A model generated the notes under the pieces. It did no database searches and was not told the DNA's origin. It saw nothing but the letters and a program-made list of their open reading frames with translations. Made by a program: the position numbers and the translations under genes. Positions 17,159-25,536 of a stretch of DNA of 64,000 bases are shown here, in pieces. Position 1 is the stretch's first letter. Each line of letters opens with the position of its first letter. This stretch comes from Kordiimonas aquimaris (GTDB taxonomy: Bacteria > Pseudomonadota > Alphaproteobacteria > Sphingomonadales > Kordiimonadaceae): positions 746,501 to 810,500 of the forward strand of contig NZ_JAOBPO010000002.1 in NCBI RefSeq assembly GCF_025574485.1, written 5' to 3'.

Positions 17159-18670
17159 TCAGCTATCGGCGTGATTTATCCAAACTGACTTCGTTTCCAG
17201 ATAAGCTTCTATTTGTTCCGGCCCGTTTTCGCGGCCAATCCCTGAATGTTTGAAGCCGCCGAATGGTAAGCTGGCATCAATAGGGTTGTGTGTGTTTACC
17301 CACACGATACCGGCTTGTATTCGAGGCGTAATATCCATGACTTTTTTCAGGTCGTTTGACCAAATGCTGGCGGCTAAACCGAATGATGAATTGTTCACAC
17401 GTGAAACAACTTCGTCGATATCCTTGAATGAGGATGCCACGAGAACGGGCCCAAATATCTCTTCTGTAACGATCCGCATCGTGTCTGTGCAATCGGCAAA
17501 AATAGTTGGTGAAACATAGTAACCGTTCTCGTCCATATCTCTATTTGATGTTATGAGGCGAGCGCCTTCTTCACGGCCAAGGTTAATATAGCTTTCGACT
17601 TTTTCTTTGTGAGCTAGTGAAGCCAGAGGCCCCATTTGAGTGCTTTCATCCAGACCTGCACCAACAACCAGATTGTTTGCTACTTTGGTGAGTTCTAGCA
17701 AGACATCTTCATAGATTTTCTCTTGGACTAAAAGACGAGAGCCAGCCGTGCAAACTTGACCTGCATTGAAGAAAATTCCCGCGGCAAGCTCTTCTGCAAT
17801 TGATGCGGGGTCTGCATCACCCAATACAATCATTGGTGACTTGCCGCCAAGTTCAAGTGTCACCCGTGTCAGGTTTTCCATGGCTGCTTTGCCAATCATT
17901 TTGCCGACAGCGGTTGATCCGGTGAAAGACGCTTTATTGATGCTGGGGTGCGCCATCAGTGGAGCACCAGCGTTTTGACCGTCACCAGTAATAACATTAA
18001 GAACACCAGTGGGTACGCCTGCCTCAATCGCTAACTCAGCAAGCTTAAGCGAAGTTAGTGATGCCAATTCGGAAGGTTTTAAAACCACAGTGCAACCTGC
18101 AGCTAATGCGGCGATAACTTTCCAGCAAGCCATTGAGAAAGGGAAGTTCCACGGGATAATCGCGCCGACAACACCGATAGGCTCTTTGCGGGTGTAGCCG
18201 AAGTTGCCTGGTCCGGCAGACAGCTGTGTGACACGCCCGTCCAGTTTAGTTGCCCAGCCAGCCATATAGCGACAATAGCTTGCGCTTTCCATTACATCAA
18301 TGTCGCGCGCTTCGATGACTGGTTTACCCATATCCAGTGTTTCAATTTCAGCAATAAGCTGTTTGTTTTGCTCGATCAAATCAGCCAAGCGGAACAAGAT
18401 AAGCTCCCGTTCAGCGGGTGTCATGCGCGGCCATGGCCCTGTGTCAAATGCGTTGCGGGATGACTGTACAGCGCGGTTCACATCTTCGCTATTGGCTGCG
18501 GCAATGGAGGTTAACCAATGACCTGTTGATGGCTCAAAAACATCAAACGTTTCACCAGATGCTGCTGGCATGGTCTGGCCGTCTATAAACAAGCCATGAT
18601 ACCGCGTCACAAAAGCTTTCGTTTCTGTTGTTATGTTCGGGTTTTGACCTGTGAAGAAATGCTGTGTCAT
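17159..18670 (-). CDS. NAD(P)-dependent aldehyde dehydrogenase
   Basis: This is a full-length 503-residue ALDH superfamily enzyme. The catalytic Glu is E273 in VTLELGGKSP and the nucleophile is C307 in FFNAGQVCTAGSR. The cofactor-domain segment IPWNFPFSMACWKV and the C-terminal FGGFKHSGIGRENG are also present. I start at the ATG at 18670; a TTG at 18685 overlaps the permease stop and would add MIENI. The family oxidises aldehydes to acids. Downstream of an FAD amine oxidase and a permease it most likely removes the aldehyde formed by oxidative deamination, as PuuC does in putrescine breakdown. Confidence 0.9.
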   Translation of the reverse strand: MTQHFFTGQNPNITTETKAFVTRYHGLFIDGQTMPAASGETFDVFEPSTGHWLTSIAAANSEDVNRAVQSSRNAFDTGPWPRMTPAERELILFRLADLIEQNKQLIAEIETLDMGKPVIEARDIDVMESASYCRYMAGWATKLDGRVTQLSAGPGNFGYTRKEPIGVVGAIIPWNFPFSMACWKVIAALAAGCTVVLKPSELASLTSLKLAELAIEAGVPTGVLNVITGDGQNAGAPLMAHPSINKASFTGSTAVGKMIGKAAMENLTRVTLELGGKSPMIVLGDADPASIAEELAAGIFFNAGQVCTAGSRLLVQEKIYEDVLLELTKVANNLVVGAGLDESTQMGPLASLAHKEKVESYINLGREEGARLITSNRDMDENGYYVSPTIFADCTDTMRIVTEEIFGPVLVASSFKDIDEVVSRVNNSSFGLAASIWSNDLKKVMDITPRIQAGIVWVNTHNPIDASLPFGGFKHSGIGRENGPEQIEAYLETKSVWINHADS

Positions 18671-18681
18671 TATATTTTCTA

Positions 18682-20052
18682 TCAATTATTTGATGTAGCT
18701 TTGGTGCTGGCGAACATTAGAATTTCACCAAGGATCAGTAGTGCAGCAGAACCAATTAATACGGACCACTGAAGCCCTTCGCCGGGAACGTAAAGGAAAA
18801 GGCCAATCGTCAAAGTAAGAATAACTGCGCACAAATAAGCGAGCCCATTTACAAACCAACGAGGACCTGCAATGCGGAACAGTTCTTTCTGTGGAGAGTT
18901 CGTTTTTCTAAGCTTCACAAATGCGAAGGTCATGGCGACATATGGCATCATGAACAATACACCGCTAAATGCAAACAGGGACCAAAACAGGTCTTGATTA
19001 TTGCCTGCAACCAAACCGTAAAAAAACAATACCAATGTGCTAATAATGCCAAAAATAACAGCTGCGCCAACAGGCGTTCCGCGCTGTTTGTCTTCATATG
19101 CAAATACTGCAGGTAAGTCACCATTATTGGCAGCCTCAGCGACTGCGCGATTTCCCCCTAGTGACCACGTTACGCCGTTTGAGAAAAAGGTGTAAAGTGT
19201 ACCGATGCTCAATACCGTGACAAGGACATTGCCGAGGGTTGTTCCTCCAAGGAAAAGAGTGAGTGTATCAACCAAACCTTCTACAAGGTTGATGTCAGAT
19301 GCAGGGATCGCAGTTAAAATGGCATATGTTGCTAATATATAAAGCAAAATGATTATCGAACCAGATATCATTATCCCTTGTGGGACATTTTTCTGCGGAT
19401 TTTGCACTTCATCCGAACCCGCAGAAACAAGCTCAAAGCCAAGCATGCCGTATATAATAACGGTAATGTATTTAAATCCATCTCCGAGATTAGGGATCAT
19501 GCTGTCGAATGATAAATCATTAGCTGTTTCGTGAGTTTGGCTATAGCTAATGGCGCCACCAATAATGGCCAGAAACACCATTACTTTTATGATAGCACCA
19601 ACATTGGGCACCCATTTCCCCAGCTCTAGTGTGATGATGTTAGCTCCAACTGCCAACCAAGTCAGGCCAATGCCAACAATGATTTGCATTGTGAGCGTCA
19701 TGTCTGGCCAAAAAATTTGACTGAAGATTCCGGCAAATAAAATAAAGATAGAAGGGCACCAGACGGCAACATTAACCCAGTATGCCCATGTGATGCGTGA
19801 GGCCCAGCGCTGACCATAAGCACGCTTAACCCACGCGTAAACACCGCCTTGGTCTGGATAAGAACAGCCTAATTCAGCAGTGATCAGTGAAAAGGGTACA
19901 AAGAAAATAACGCCGAGAAACACCCACCAGAAAATACTGGAAGGGCCAATAGCTGCACCTGCAGCGAGCGTATCCAGAAGAAGAATTGCCGAAATGCAAA
20001 AGAGAGTAATGTCTCTTTTGCCCATCACTCTTTTATGGTCCACGGCGCTCAT
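18682..20052 (-). CDS. APC-superfamily amino acid/amine permease
   Basis: The 456-residue protein has about twelve hydrophobic helices. The first carries the glycine-rich APC start (LDTLAAGAAIGPSSIFWW), and GCSYPDQGGVYAWVKRAYG follows after helix two, as in amino acid-polyamine-organocation transporters. It lies 46 bp downstream of the FAD oxidase gene and ends 11 bp before the chosen ALDH start, so it belongs to the same operon. Import of a polyamine, GABA-like compound or amino acid is likely; the substrate cannot be fixed from sequence. Confidence 0.9.
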   Translation of the reverse strand: MSAVDHKRVMGKRDITLFCISAILLLDTLAAGAAIGPSSIFWWVFLGVIFFVPFSLITAELGCSYPDQGGVYAWVKRAYGQRWASRITWAYWVNVAVWCPSIFILFAGIFSQIFWPDMTLTMQIIVGIGLTWLAVGANIITLELGKWVPNVGAIIKVMVFLAIIGGAISYSQTHETANDLSFDSMIPNLGDGFKYITVIIYGMLGFELVSAGSDEVQNPQKNVPQGIMISGSIIILLYILATYAILTAIPASDINLVEGLVDTLTLFLGGTTLGNVLVTVLSIGTLYTFFSNGVTWSLGGNRAVAEAANNGDLPAVFAYEDKQRGTPVGAAVIFGIISTLVLFFYGLVAGNNQDLFWSLFAFSGVLFMMPYVAMTFAFVKLRKTNSPQKELFRIAGPRWFVNGLAYLCAVILTLTIGLFLYVPGEGLQWSVLIGSAALLILGEILMFASTKATSNN

Positions 20053-20098
20053 TTATCTTCTCCGTTCTACAATTTTCATAACTTGCTCCAGCAAGACA

Positions 20099-21523
20099 TC
20101 AATGCATAGTAATGGGGAAACCCATTTTTTCGACTATTCTTACCCAAAGCTTTCGCCAGCCGCCTTTTGCGTCGAGTGTATCAAGTGCGTACATGGTGAT
20201 TTTGAAACCAAGCCAGCGAAGTGGTTCTCCTGGCACATAACCGGGTTGTGTTTGAGCAAATGTTAGCTTGCGTTCAATTGTGTCTTTATTATCGAGAATA
20301 TCGAGGCCCACGCGAGCGCCGAAACGTGTGGCAGTGACACCGAAACCGGAATAGCCGCCGGCGAAGACCATATCTCCGCCATGATAGCTTTGATAATGGA
20401 CGGCCATGCGTGTCGTTAAGCCTATAGGGCCTGACCATGCATAATCGATTTTTACATCGTCAAGCTGCGGGAAAGTTTTGAAGAAGTTCTCAACCAGCGG
20501 GATGAATGGTTTTGCCTGTTTATCCGCATCAGGGTCTGTGTCATTACCATAAAAATAGCCGAGACGACCGCCAAAGAGGATACGGTTATCAGCTGTTAAC
20601 CGCATGTAGTTGAGTTGTGTGCGGGTGTCGTATATGCCGCAACGGCTTTTCCAGCCCACTTTAGCCATTTGTTCTGTTGAAAGCGGCTCTGTAACGACAA
20701 TTCTATCTCTGATCGCTACGACCTTGCGCCGGATGTTCTTATGACCTGCTGCAAAAGCATTGGTGCAAAGCAGCACCTTGCGTGCTGTTATTGTACCCGA
20801 AGGTGTTTTTACATTGATGCCTGTGGCGGTCTTTTTTGTGGAGATGAGTTTGGTGTTTTCATAGAGGACAACGCCCAGTTCTAAAACTGCGTGTTTAAGC
20901 CCCCAGGCGAGTTTTCCGGGGTGTACTGTGCCACTACGTTTTTTGATCATTAAGCCGCCATCAAATATAGGGGAGGTGATTTCATCTTGAAGATCGGTGC
21001 GGTTCAGTAACTGTGTTTCGTGTCCATACTTGTCGAATAGTTCCTTTTCGTGCTGCAGTTGAGGCAGTTCCTGTTCACCGACAGCGACAGTGAGTTCGCC
21101 GCCCCATTCCAGGTCACAGTCAATTTTGTATTTTTTAATCGCAGCCTCAAAACCATCCATATTGTCCATGCCCAGTTGCTCGAGCGTAGCAACTTCATCA
21201 GGGAACATCCTTTCTGTATTATCGATACCGTGCATAACAGATGTGGATAAAATGGCGGCTGGCCGACCTGTTGCGCCGTTCGCTACCTCGCCTGCTTCTA
21301 TCATGATGATGTGTCGCTCTGGGTCAGTTTCTTTAGCTTGTAAAGCGGCCCATAGGCCACAAAAACCAGCGCCTACAATAAGTAGATCACATGTTTCGTC
21401 GTGATTAAGCGAGGGGGTCGTGTTTGGTTTCTTGCTGCTGTCTAGCCAATATGGTTTGTATTGGGCAGTTTGCAGTGCATGTTCGGCATGTTGTGTTGGG
21501 CTGGTATGTATCGTCACTGTCAT
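20099..21523 (-). CDS. FAD-dependent amine/amino acid oxidoreductase (PuuB/DAO-like)
   Basis: This 474-residue protein belongs to the D-amino-acid-oxidase-like flavoprotein family. The FAD-binding dinucleotide motif is at about residues 39-55 (DLLIVGAGFCGLWAALQA), followed by the acidic MIEAGEVANGATGR segment. Near the C-terminus FAGGYSGFGVTATRFGARVG is the second FAD contact region. Similarity in order and motifs is to gamma-glutamylputrescine oxidase-type enzymes. I chose the ATG at 21523 because AGGA lies just upstream; a TTG at 21535 has no such site. It is the first gene of the catabolic operon. No gamma-glutamylputrescine synthetase (PuuA) or hydrolase (PuuD) is nearby, so free amines or another N-substituted substrate are possible. 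Confidence 0.85.
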   Translation of the reverse strand: MTVTIHTSPTQHAEHALQTAQYKPYWLDSSKKPNTTPSLNHDETCDLLIVGAGFCGLWAALQAKETDPERHIIMIEAGEVANGATGRPAAILSTSVMHGIDNTERMFPDEVATLEQLGMDNMDGFEAAIKKYKIDCDLEWGGELTVAVGEQELPQLQHEKELFDKYGHETQLLNRTDLQDEITSPIFDGGLMIKKRSGTVHPGKLAWGLKHAVLELGVVLYENTKLISTKKTATGINVKTPSGTITARKVLLCTNAFAAGHKNIRRKVVAIRDRIVVTEPLSTEQMAKVGWKSRCGIYDTRTQLNYMRLTADNRILFGGRLGYFYGNDTDPDADKQAKPFIPLVENFFKTFPQLDDVKIDYAWSGPIGLTTRMAVHYQSYHGGDMVFAGGYSGFGVTATRFGARVGLDILDNKDTIERKLTFAQTQPGYVPGEPLRWLGFKITMYALDTLDAKGGWRKLWVRIVEKMGFPITMH

Positions 21524-21636
21524 TGTTCCTGTCAAACTGTTGCCAGATATGAATGCTAAGCCATAAACATCACGGTGCTTTACCTGTTCTTGTTAAGCGC
21601 ACCAGCAATTCAAAGTCACTTATACAACTTTTCTGA

Positions 21637-21664
21637 CAGACATTTAATGTCTGAAAACAGACAT
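21637..21664. promoter_or_regulatory. Compound operator of three alternating CAGACAT half-sites
   Basis: CAGACATT (21637-21644) and AATGTCTG (21646-21653) form a perfect 17-bp palindrome. The second half-site also pairs with CAGACAT (21658-21664) in a perfect dyad with a 4-bp centre. The cluster lies about 115 bp upstream of the FAD oxidase start and 309 bp upstream of mraZ, so it most likely serves the minus-strand catabolic operon. No regulator gene adjoins it. Apart from this and the MraZ-like repeats, I see no gene or strong signal in the 449-bp stretch 21524-21972. Confidence 0.6.
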
Positions 21665-21945
21665 ATGCGAAACACCAGTCATTGTGGATTTGTCATTAGA
21701 TTGAACGCGTCATGTCACCTAAGTAGAGTATCTGTAAATGCGAGAACAAAAAATGAACATATTAGTGTAATAGTTTGATGTAGTTATGTTTTATTGGTTT
21801 ATTAAACAACTAATTGATTGATAGCGGAGATAAATAAGTCCATTAAATACCATTGATAACCAACTTGAACCATGTTATCCCAATTATGTTCAGATGACGA
21901 TCTGGACGCTTGTGAAGTGCGCAATTGTTTGTTTGCGCCTCACGA

Positions 21946-21971
21946 GGGGAAACAAGGGGGACTTGTCGGGC
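21946..21971 (+). promoter_or_regulatory. Candidate MraZ operator: G-rich direct repeats just before mraZ
   Basis: GGGGA at 21946, GGGGG at 21956 and CGGGC at 21967 recur with a period of 10-11 bp immediately upstream of the mraZ start. MraZ proteins bind tandem (T/G)GGGN repeats spaced about 10 bp in front of their own operons, so autoregulation of the dcw cluster is plausible. The third repeat matches poorly, and the array overlaps the ribosome-binding region. Confidence 0.4.
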
Positions 21972-21972
21972 A

Positions 21973-22440
21973 ATGGCGTTATTCCTGTCCACATTCGAGA
22001 ATAAAGTTGACAAGAAAGGGCGCGTTTCTGTCCCGGCGCCTTTCCGTTCGGCCGTTTCCTCCAGCCATTTTCAGGGCATTGCGATATACCGTCACCTCAG
22101 CCTCCCTTGTGTTGAGGGTGCAGATATTTCTTTCCTTGAGCAGTTCTCTGATCAACTTTATGAAGACTTCAGTCCTTTCAGTACGGATCAGCTATCTGTG
22201 GCCACTGCTATTCTCGCAGAATCGCACCAATTGGCGTTTGATCCAGAGGGGCGCGTGATGTTGCCGCAGGTTATGCGGGAGTTCATGGGAATTGATGGGT
22301 TAGCGACTTTTGTAGGTATTGGTCGTAAATTTCAAGTTTGGGAACCAAAGGCATTTGCGGCGCATCGTCAAGAGCAGCGCGAGATTGCTGTTGATAAGGT
22401 AACCACTTTGCCACCTGTTGGCGCGCGGGGGCGGCCATGA
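21973..22440 (+). CDS. mraZ: Transcriptional regulator MraZ
   Basis: The 155-residue protein carries two AbrB-like swapped-hairpin domains, each with the DxxGRxxxP signature (KVDKKGRVSVP near residue 14 and FDPEGRVMLP near 86). The ATG at 21973 gives the standard MALFLSTFEN start; the upstream in-frame ATG adds 16 unlike residues. It is the first gene of the dcw cluster, overlapping rsmH by ATGA. In other bacteria MraZ represses its own operon by binding G-rich repeats, and matching repeats lie directly upstream. Confidence 0.95.
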   Translation: MALFLSTFENKVDKKGRVSVPAPFRSAVSSSHFQGIAIYRHLSLPCVEGADISFLEQFSDQLYEDFSPFSTDQLSVATAILAESHQLAFDPEGRVMLPQVMREFMGIDGLATFVGIGRKFQVWEPKAFAAHRQEQREIAVDKVTTLPPVGARGRP

Positions 22441-23447
22441 CCGCTCAGCTGGCGCAAGAAAATAATGCAAACAAACATATCCCCGTCCTGTTGGATGAAG
22501 TTGTCACAGCGCTGAGCCCGGTTTCTGGTGAGGTTTATGTGGATGGAACCTTCGGTGCGGGCGGTTATACGCGCGCAGTTCTTGGCGCTGCTGACTGCGG
22601 TGTTGTTGCAATTGACCGTGACCCACATGCGGTTGGTAGAGCAGGCGCATTTGTACAAGAGTTCGGTGAGCGTTTTCGTATATGCGAAGGTTGTTTTGGT
22701 GACATGGATACGTTGCTGAGCAAAGCGGGAACACCGACCGTAAACGGGATTATGCTTGATATTGGTGTGTCGTCATTTCAGCTTGATGAAGCTGAGCGCG
22801 GCTTTTCGTTTCGTGAAGACGGTCCCCTTGATATGCGCATGAGTGCTGAAGGTGAAAGTGCTGCAGATGTGGTTAACACATATGATGAAGGCGCTCTAGC
22901 AGACATTATTTATCAATACGGTGAAGAGCGTAAGTCACGCCGTATTGCATCTGCCATTGTTAAACGTCGTGATGCGGAAGTTTTTTCGCGTACGCTTGAT
23001 TTGGCAAACTTGATTGAAGCCGTTCTTGGCAGAGCTCCTGTGCAAAAAGGGCGAAGGTCAGTGCATCCGGCGACCCGAACGTTTCAGGCACTGCGCATCC
23101 ATGTGAATGATGAACTTGGTGAGTTGCGTAGAGGGCTTCGCGCTGCTGAGGCTGCGCTTGCTGAAGGCGGGCGTTTGGTTGTTGTTAGTTTCCATTCACT
23201 AGAAGATAGAATTGTAAAAAGTTTTATGGCGGAGCGGTCTGGGCGCGTGCCATCTGCGTCGCGGCATATGCCTGCGACAGTTGGTACGGGTCCAAGCGCT
23301 TCTTTCTCTATGCAGTCTGCAAAAGTTGTTAAGCCTTCAAGGGATGAAGAGCAGAGAAACCCAAGGGCGCGTTCAGCGCGGTTGCGAGTGGCTATAAGGA
23401 CATCTGCCCAAGCGTGGCATGACGCGGAGGAGGCGGCTCATGCGTAA
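22437..23447 (+). CDS. rsmH: 16S rRNA (cytosine-1402-N4)-methyltransferase RsmH
   Basis: The protein is 336 residues long. The SAM-binding segment VYVDGTFGAGGYTRAVL lies near residue 35. The family blocks DIGVSSFQLDEAERGFSF and DGPLDMRM follow, and RRSVHPATRTFQALRIHVN and VVVSFHSLEDRIVK come later. It methylates N4 of C1402 in the small-subunit decoding centre. The start overlaps mraZ by ATGA and the end overlaps ftsL by 8 bp, the usual arrangement at the head of dcw clusters. Confidence 0.97.
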   Translation: MTAQLAQENNANKHIPVLLDEVVTALSPVSGEVYVDGTFGAGGYTRAVLGAADCGVVAIDRDPHAVGRAGAFVQEFGERFRICEGCFGDMDTLLSKAGTPTVNGIMLDIGVSSFQLDEAERGFSFREDGPLDMRMSAEGESAADVVNTYDEGALADIIYQYGEERKSRRIASAIVKRRDAEVFSRTLDLANLIEAVLGRAPVQKGRRSVHPATRTFQALRIHVNDELGELRRGLRAAEAALAEGGRLVVVSFHSLEDRIVKSFMAERSGRVPSASRHMPATVGTGPSASFSMQSAKVVKPSRDEEQRNPRARSARLRVAIRTSAQAWHDAEEAAHA

Positions 23448-23829
23448 GGCATTTACAGCATTTGCCGCAGTGTCTGCGATGATATCTGGTGCGGCGGTTA
23501 TGCAGCTTAAGCTCGCAGTTCAAGAGCAGGCTGATGAAGTAGAGGTTTTGGCTCAGCAAATTCATAATGACCGCGAAAATATTCGCGTTTTGAATGCTGA
23601 GTGGGCGTATTTGACGTCACCGCATGCCTTGCAGGAAAAGTCGATTTCTTTTTTAGCTCTCATGCCGCCGGCCCCTAAGCAAATTCTTGGTTCTTTAGAT
23701 GACATTCCGTTTCGCATCAAAGGGGATGCAGTTGATGGAGATGCCAGTGTTTTATTGCCGTCTGCGATGACAAAAAAGAAAAATGCGCCGAAGCAAAAAG
23801 CTTCTAAAAATAAGGAGCGAGCATTATGA
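23440..23829 (+). CDS. ftsL: Cell division protein FtsL
   Basis: This is a 129-residue bitopic protein: a short N-terminus, one hydrophobic helix at about residues 5-22, then a heptad-rich stretch at about 28-60 that would form the coiled coil with FtsB. The C-terminal third is Lys-rich. The ATG at 23440 follows GGAGGAGG and gives MRKAFTAF. Sequence similarity in FtsL is always weak; the identification rests on topology and on its place between rsmH and ftsI. It is part of the FtsQLB divisome complex that activates FtsWI. Confidence 0.85.
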   Translation: MRKAFTAFAAVSAMISGAAVMQLKLAVQEQADEVEVLAQQIHNDRENIRVLNAEWAYLTSPHALQEKSISFLALMPPAPKQILGSLDDIPFRIKGDAVDGDASVLLPSAMTKKKNAPKQKASKNKERAL

Positions 23830-25523
23830 ATTATTTATCGGCAAGTAAAAGCCAATCTAATATGTTTGCAGGTGACTTGAAGGCGCCAACGATTGCTGTT
23901 GCTCGCACACGCCTTATGTTTGGTGTGTTTTTCTTTCTGGTAGCCTTTGTTGTTATGGGCGCAAGAACCGTTGAACTTGGAATGTCCACGCCGATTACAG
24001 CCAAACAAACTATTGCAAGGCATATTGAGGTGCCGGCTACAACAGTTGCACGTGCCGATATTGTTGACCGGAACGGTGAAGCGTTGGCGATAAATCTTAA
24101 ATCATCCTCGCTTTATGCCAATCCGAAGATGATTTCTAATCCTGAAGCAGTTGCTCAAAAGCTGAATGAAATTTTGCCTTCAGTACCGCGGGCCGGTTTG
24201 TTGCAGAAATTGAAGTCAGGAAGAAGTTTTGTTTGGATCAAGCGTAAGCTGACACCGAAGCAGAAATGGGACGTAAATGCGCTTGGTGTTCCCGGGTTAA
24301 AATTTCAGGAAGAAGAAGACCGTCTATATCCGCATGGACGTTTGGCATCGCATGTACTTGGTTATGTTGATGTTGACGGTAATGGTATTGCTGGTGTTGA
24401 GCATTATTTTGACGATCAGCTTTCTAATTCAAATCGTAGCGGAGAGGCATTACAGCTTTCGCTTGATATTCGCGTTCAATATGCACTGGCGGACGAGCTT
24501 GAAGCGGCGATGCGAGCGCATAGAGCTAAAGGGGCGGCTGGATTGGTAATGGATGTTAACACAGGTGAGTTGCTCGCTCTGGTGTCCATGCCTGACTATG
24601 ATCCTAACAACATTAGCGGCGTAAGCGATGACGAGCTATTCAACCGTGCAAGTAAAGGAGTTTATGAGCTTGGTTCAACATTCAAAACATTTACGTTTGC
24701 TAATGCACTGGATGACGGTGTCGCGACGTTGGAAGATGGGTACGATGCAACTAAGCCATTGAAAGTAGCACGGTTTTTGATCCGCGATGATCATCCCAAG
24801 AAAAGATATCTGACACTACCGGAAATTTTTGCTTTCTCGTCCAATATCGGTACGGCTCAGATGGCGCTCGACATAGGTTCCGATAGGCAGCGCGAATTTA
24901 TGGGTGATTTGGGCTTGTTAAATCCTGCAGCGTTAGAGCTGCCAGAGGTGGGTGCACCGATGTATCCGGCAAGCTGGCGTAAGGTATCAACAGTGACTAT
25001 TTCGTATGGCCACGGTATTGCTGTTAGCCCCGTGCAGCTTGCGACGAGCATAGCTTCTGTTGTCAATGGAGGAAGTTTGAATGCGCCAACTTTGGTGCGT
25101 ACAAGTGCAGCAGTTCAATCGCAACGCCAAGTGATTTCACAGAGCACTAGCCGCCAAATGCGTCAATTGTTACGTCTTGCTGTTACCAAGGGAACTGGCG
25201 GACGTGCTGATGCACGTGGTTATCGTGTCGGCGGTAAAACGGGGACTGCTGAAAAAGCATCTGGTGGTGGATATGACCGTAAATCACTGATTTCTTCATT
25301 TGTTGGAGTTTATCCAATGGATGACCCTCAATATGTCGTATTTGCTTTGTTGGATGAACCACAGGGTACGAAGGAAACATTTGGCTTTGCGTCTGGCGGT
25401 TGGGTGGCTGCGCCTGTGGTGAAAAACGTCATTATGAGAACAGCACCTCTTCTCGGCGTTTTGCCAAAATGGGAAGATGAAGGACTGTATCAAAAAGTAG
25501 CTTTGATGATTGATGAAGATTAA
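23826..25523 (+). CDS. ftsI: Septal peptidoglycan transpeptidase FtsI (PBP3)
   Basis: This is a 565-residue class B penicillin-binding protein. One membrane helix lies near residues 30-50 and a pedestal domain follows (VARADIVDRNGEALAINL). The transpeptidase motifs are complete: S284-T-F-K287 with nucleophile S284, S338-S-N340, and K471-T-G. It crosslinks septal peptidoglycan in partnership with FtsW. The start overlaps the ftsL stop by ATGA. Confidence 0.97.
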   Translation: MNYLSASKSQSNMFAGDLKAPTIAVARTRLMFGVFFFLVAFVVMGARTVELGMSTPITAKQTIARHIEVPATTVARADIVDRNGEALAINLKSSSLYANPKMISNPEAVAQKLNEILPSVPRAGLLQKLKSGRSFVWIKRKLTPKQKWDVNALGVPGLKFQEEEDRLYPHGRLASHVLGYVDVDGNGIAGVEHYFDDQLSNSNRSGEALQLSLDIRVQYALADELEAAMRAHRAKGAAGLVMDVNTGELLALVSMPDYDPNNISGVSDDELFNRASKGVYELGSTFKTFTFANALDDGVATLEDGYDATKPLKVARFLIRDDHPKKRYLTLPEIFAFSSNIGTAQMALDIGSDRQREFMGDLGLLNPAALELPEVGAPMYPASWRKVSTVTISYGHGIAVSPVQLATSIASVVNGGSLNAPTLVRTSAAVQSQRQVISQSTSRQMRQLLRLAVTKGTGGRADARGYRVGGKTGTAEKASGGGYDRKSLISSFVGVYPMDDPQYVVFALLDEPQGTKETFGFASGGWVAAPVVKNVIMRTAPLLGVLPKWEDEGLYQKVALMIDED

Positions 25524-25536
25524 CGAGTAAAAACAA

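Noticed and set aside
21242-21250. Perfect DnaA-type box TGTGGATAA (another lies at 1925-1933)
   Set aside because: Both lie inside conserved coding sequence and are isolated, so I take them as chance matches. They serve as a caution for the box near 41328.
21872-22258. Plus-strand open frame overlapping the mraZ start
   Set aside because: mraZ in the other frame is clearly conserved, and this frame has no ribosome site or recognisable product.
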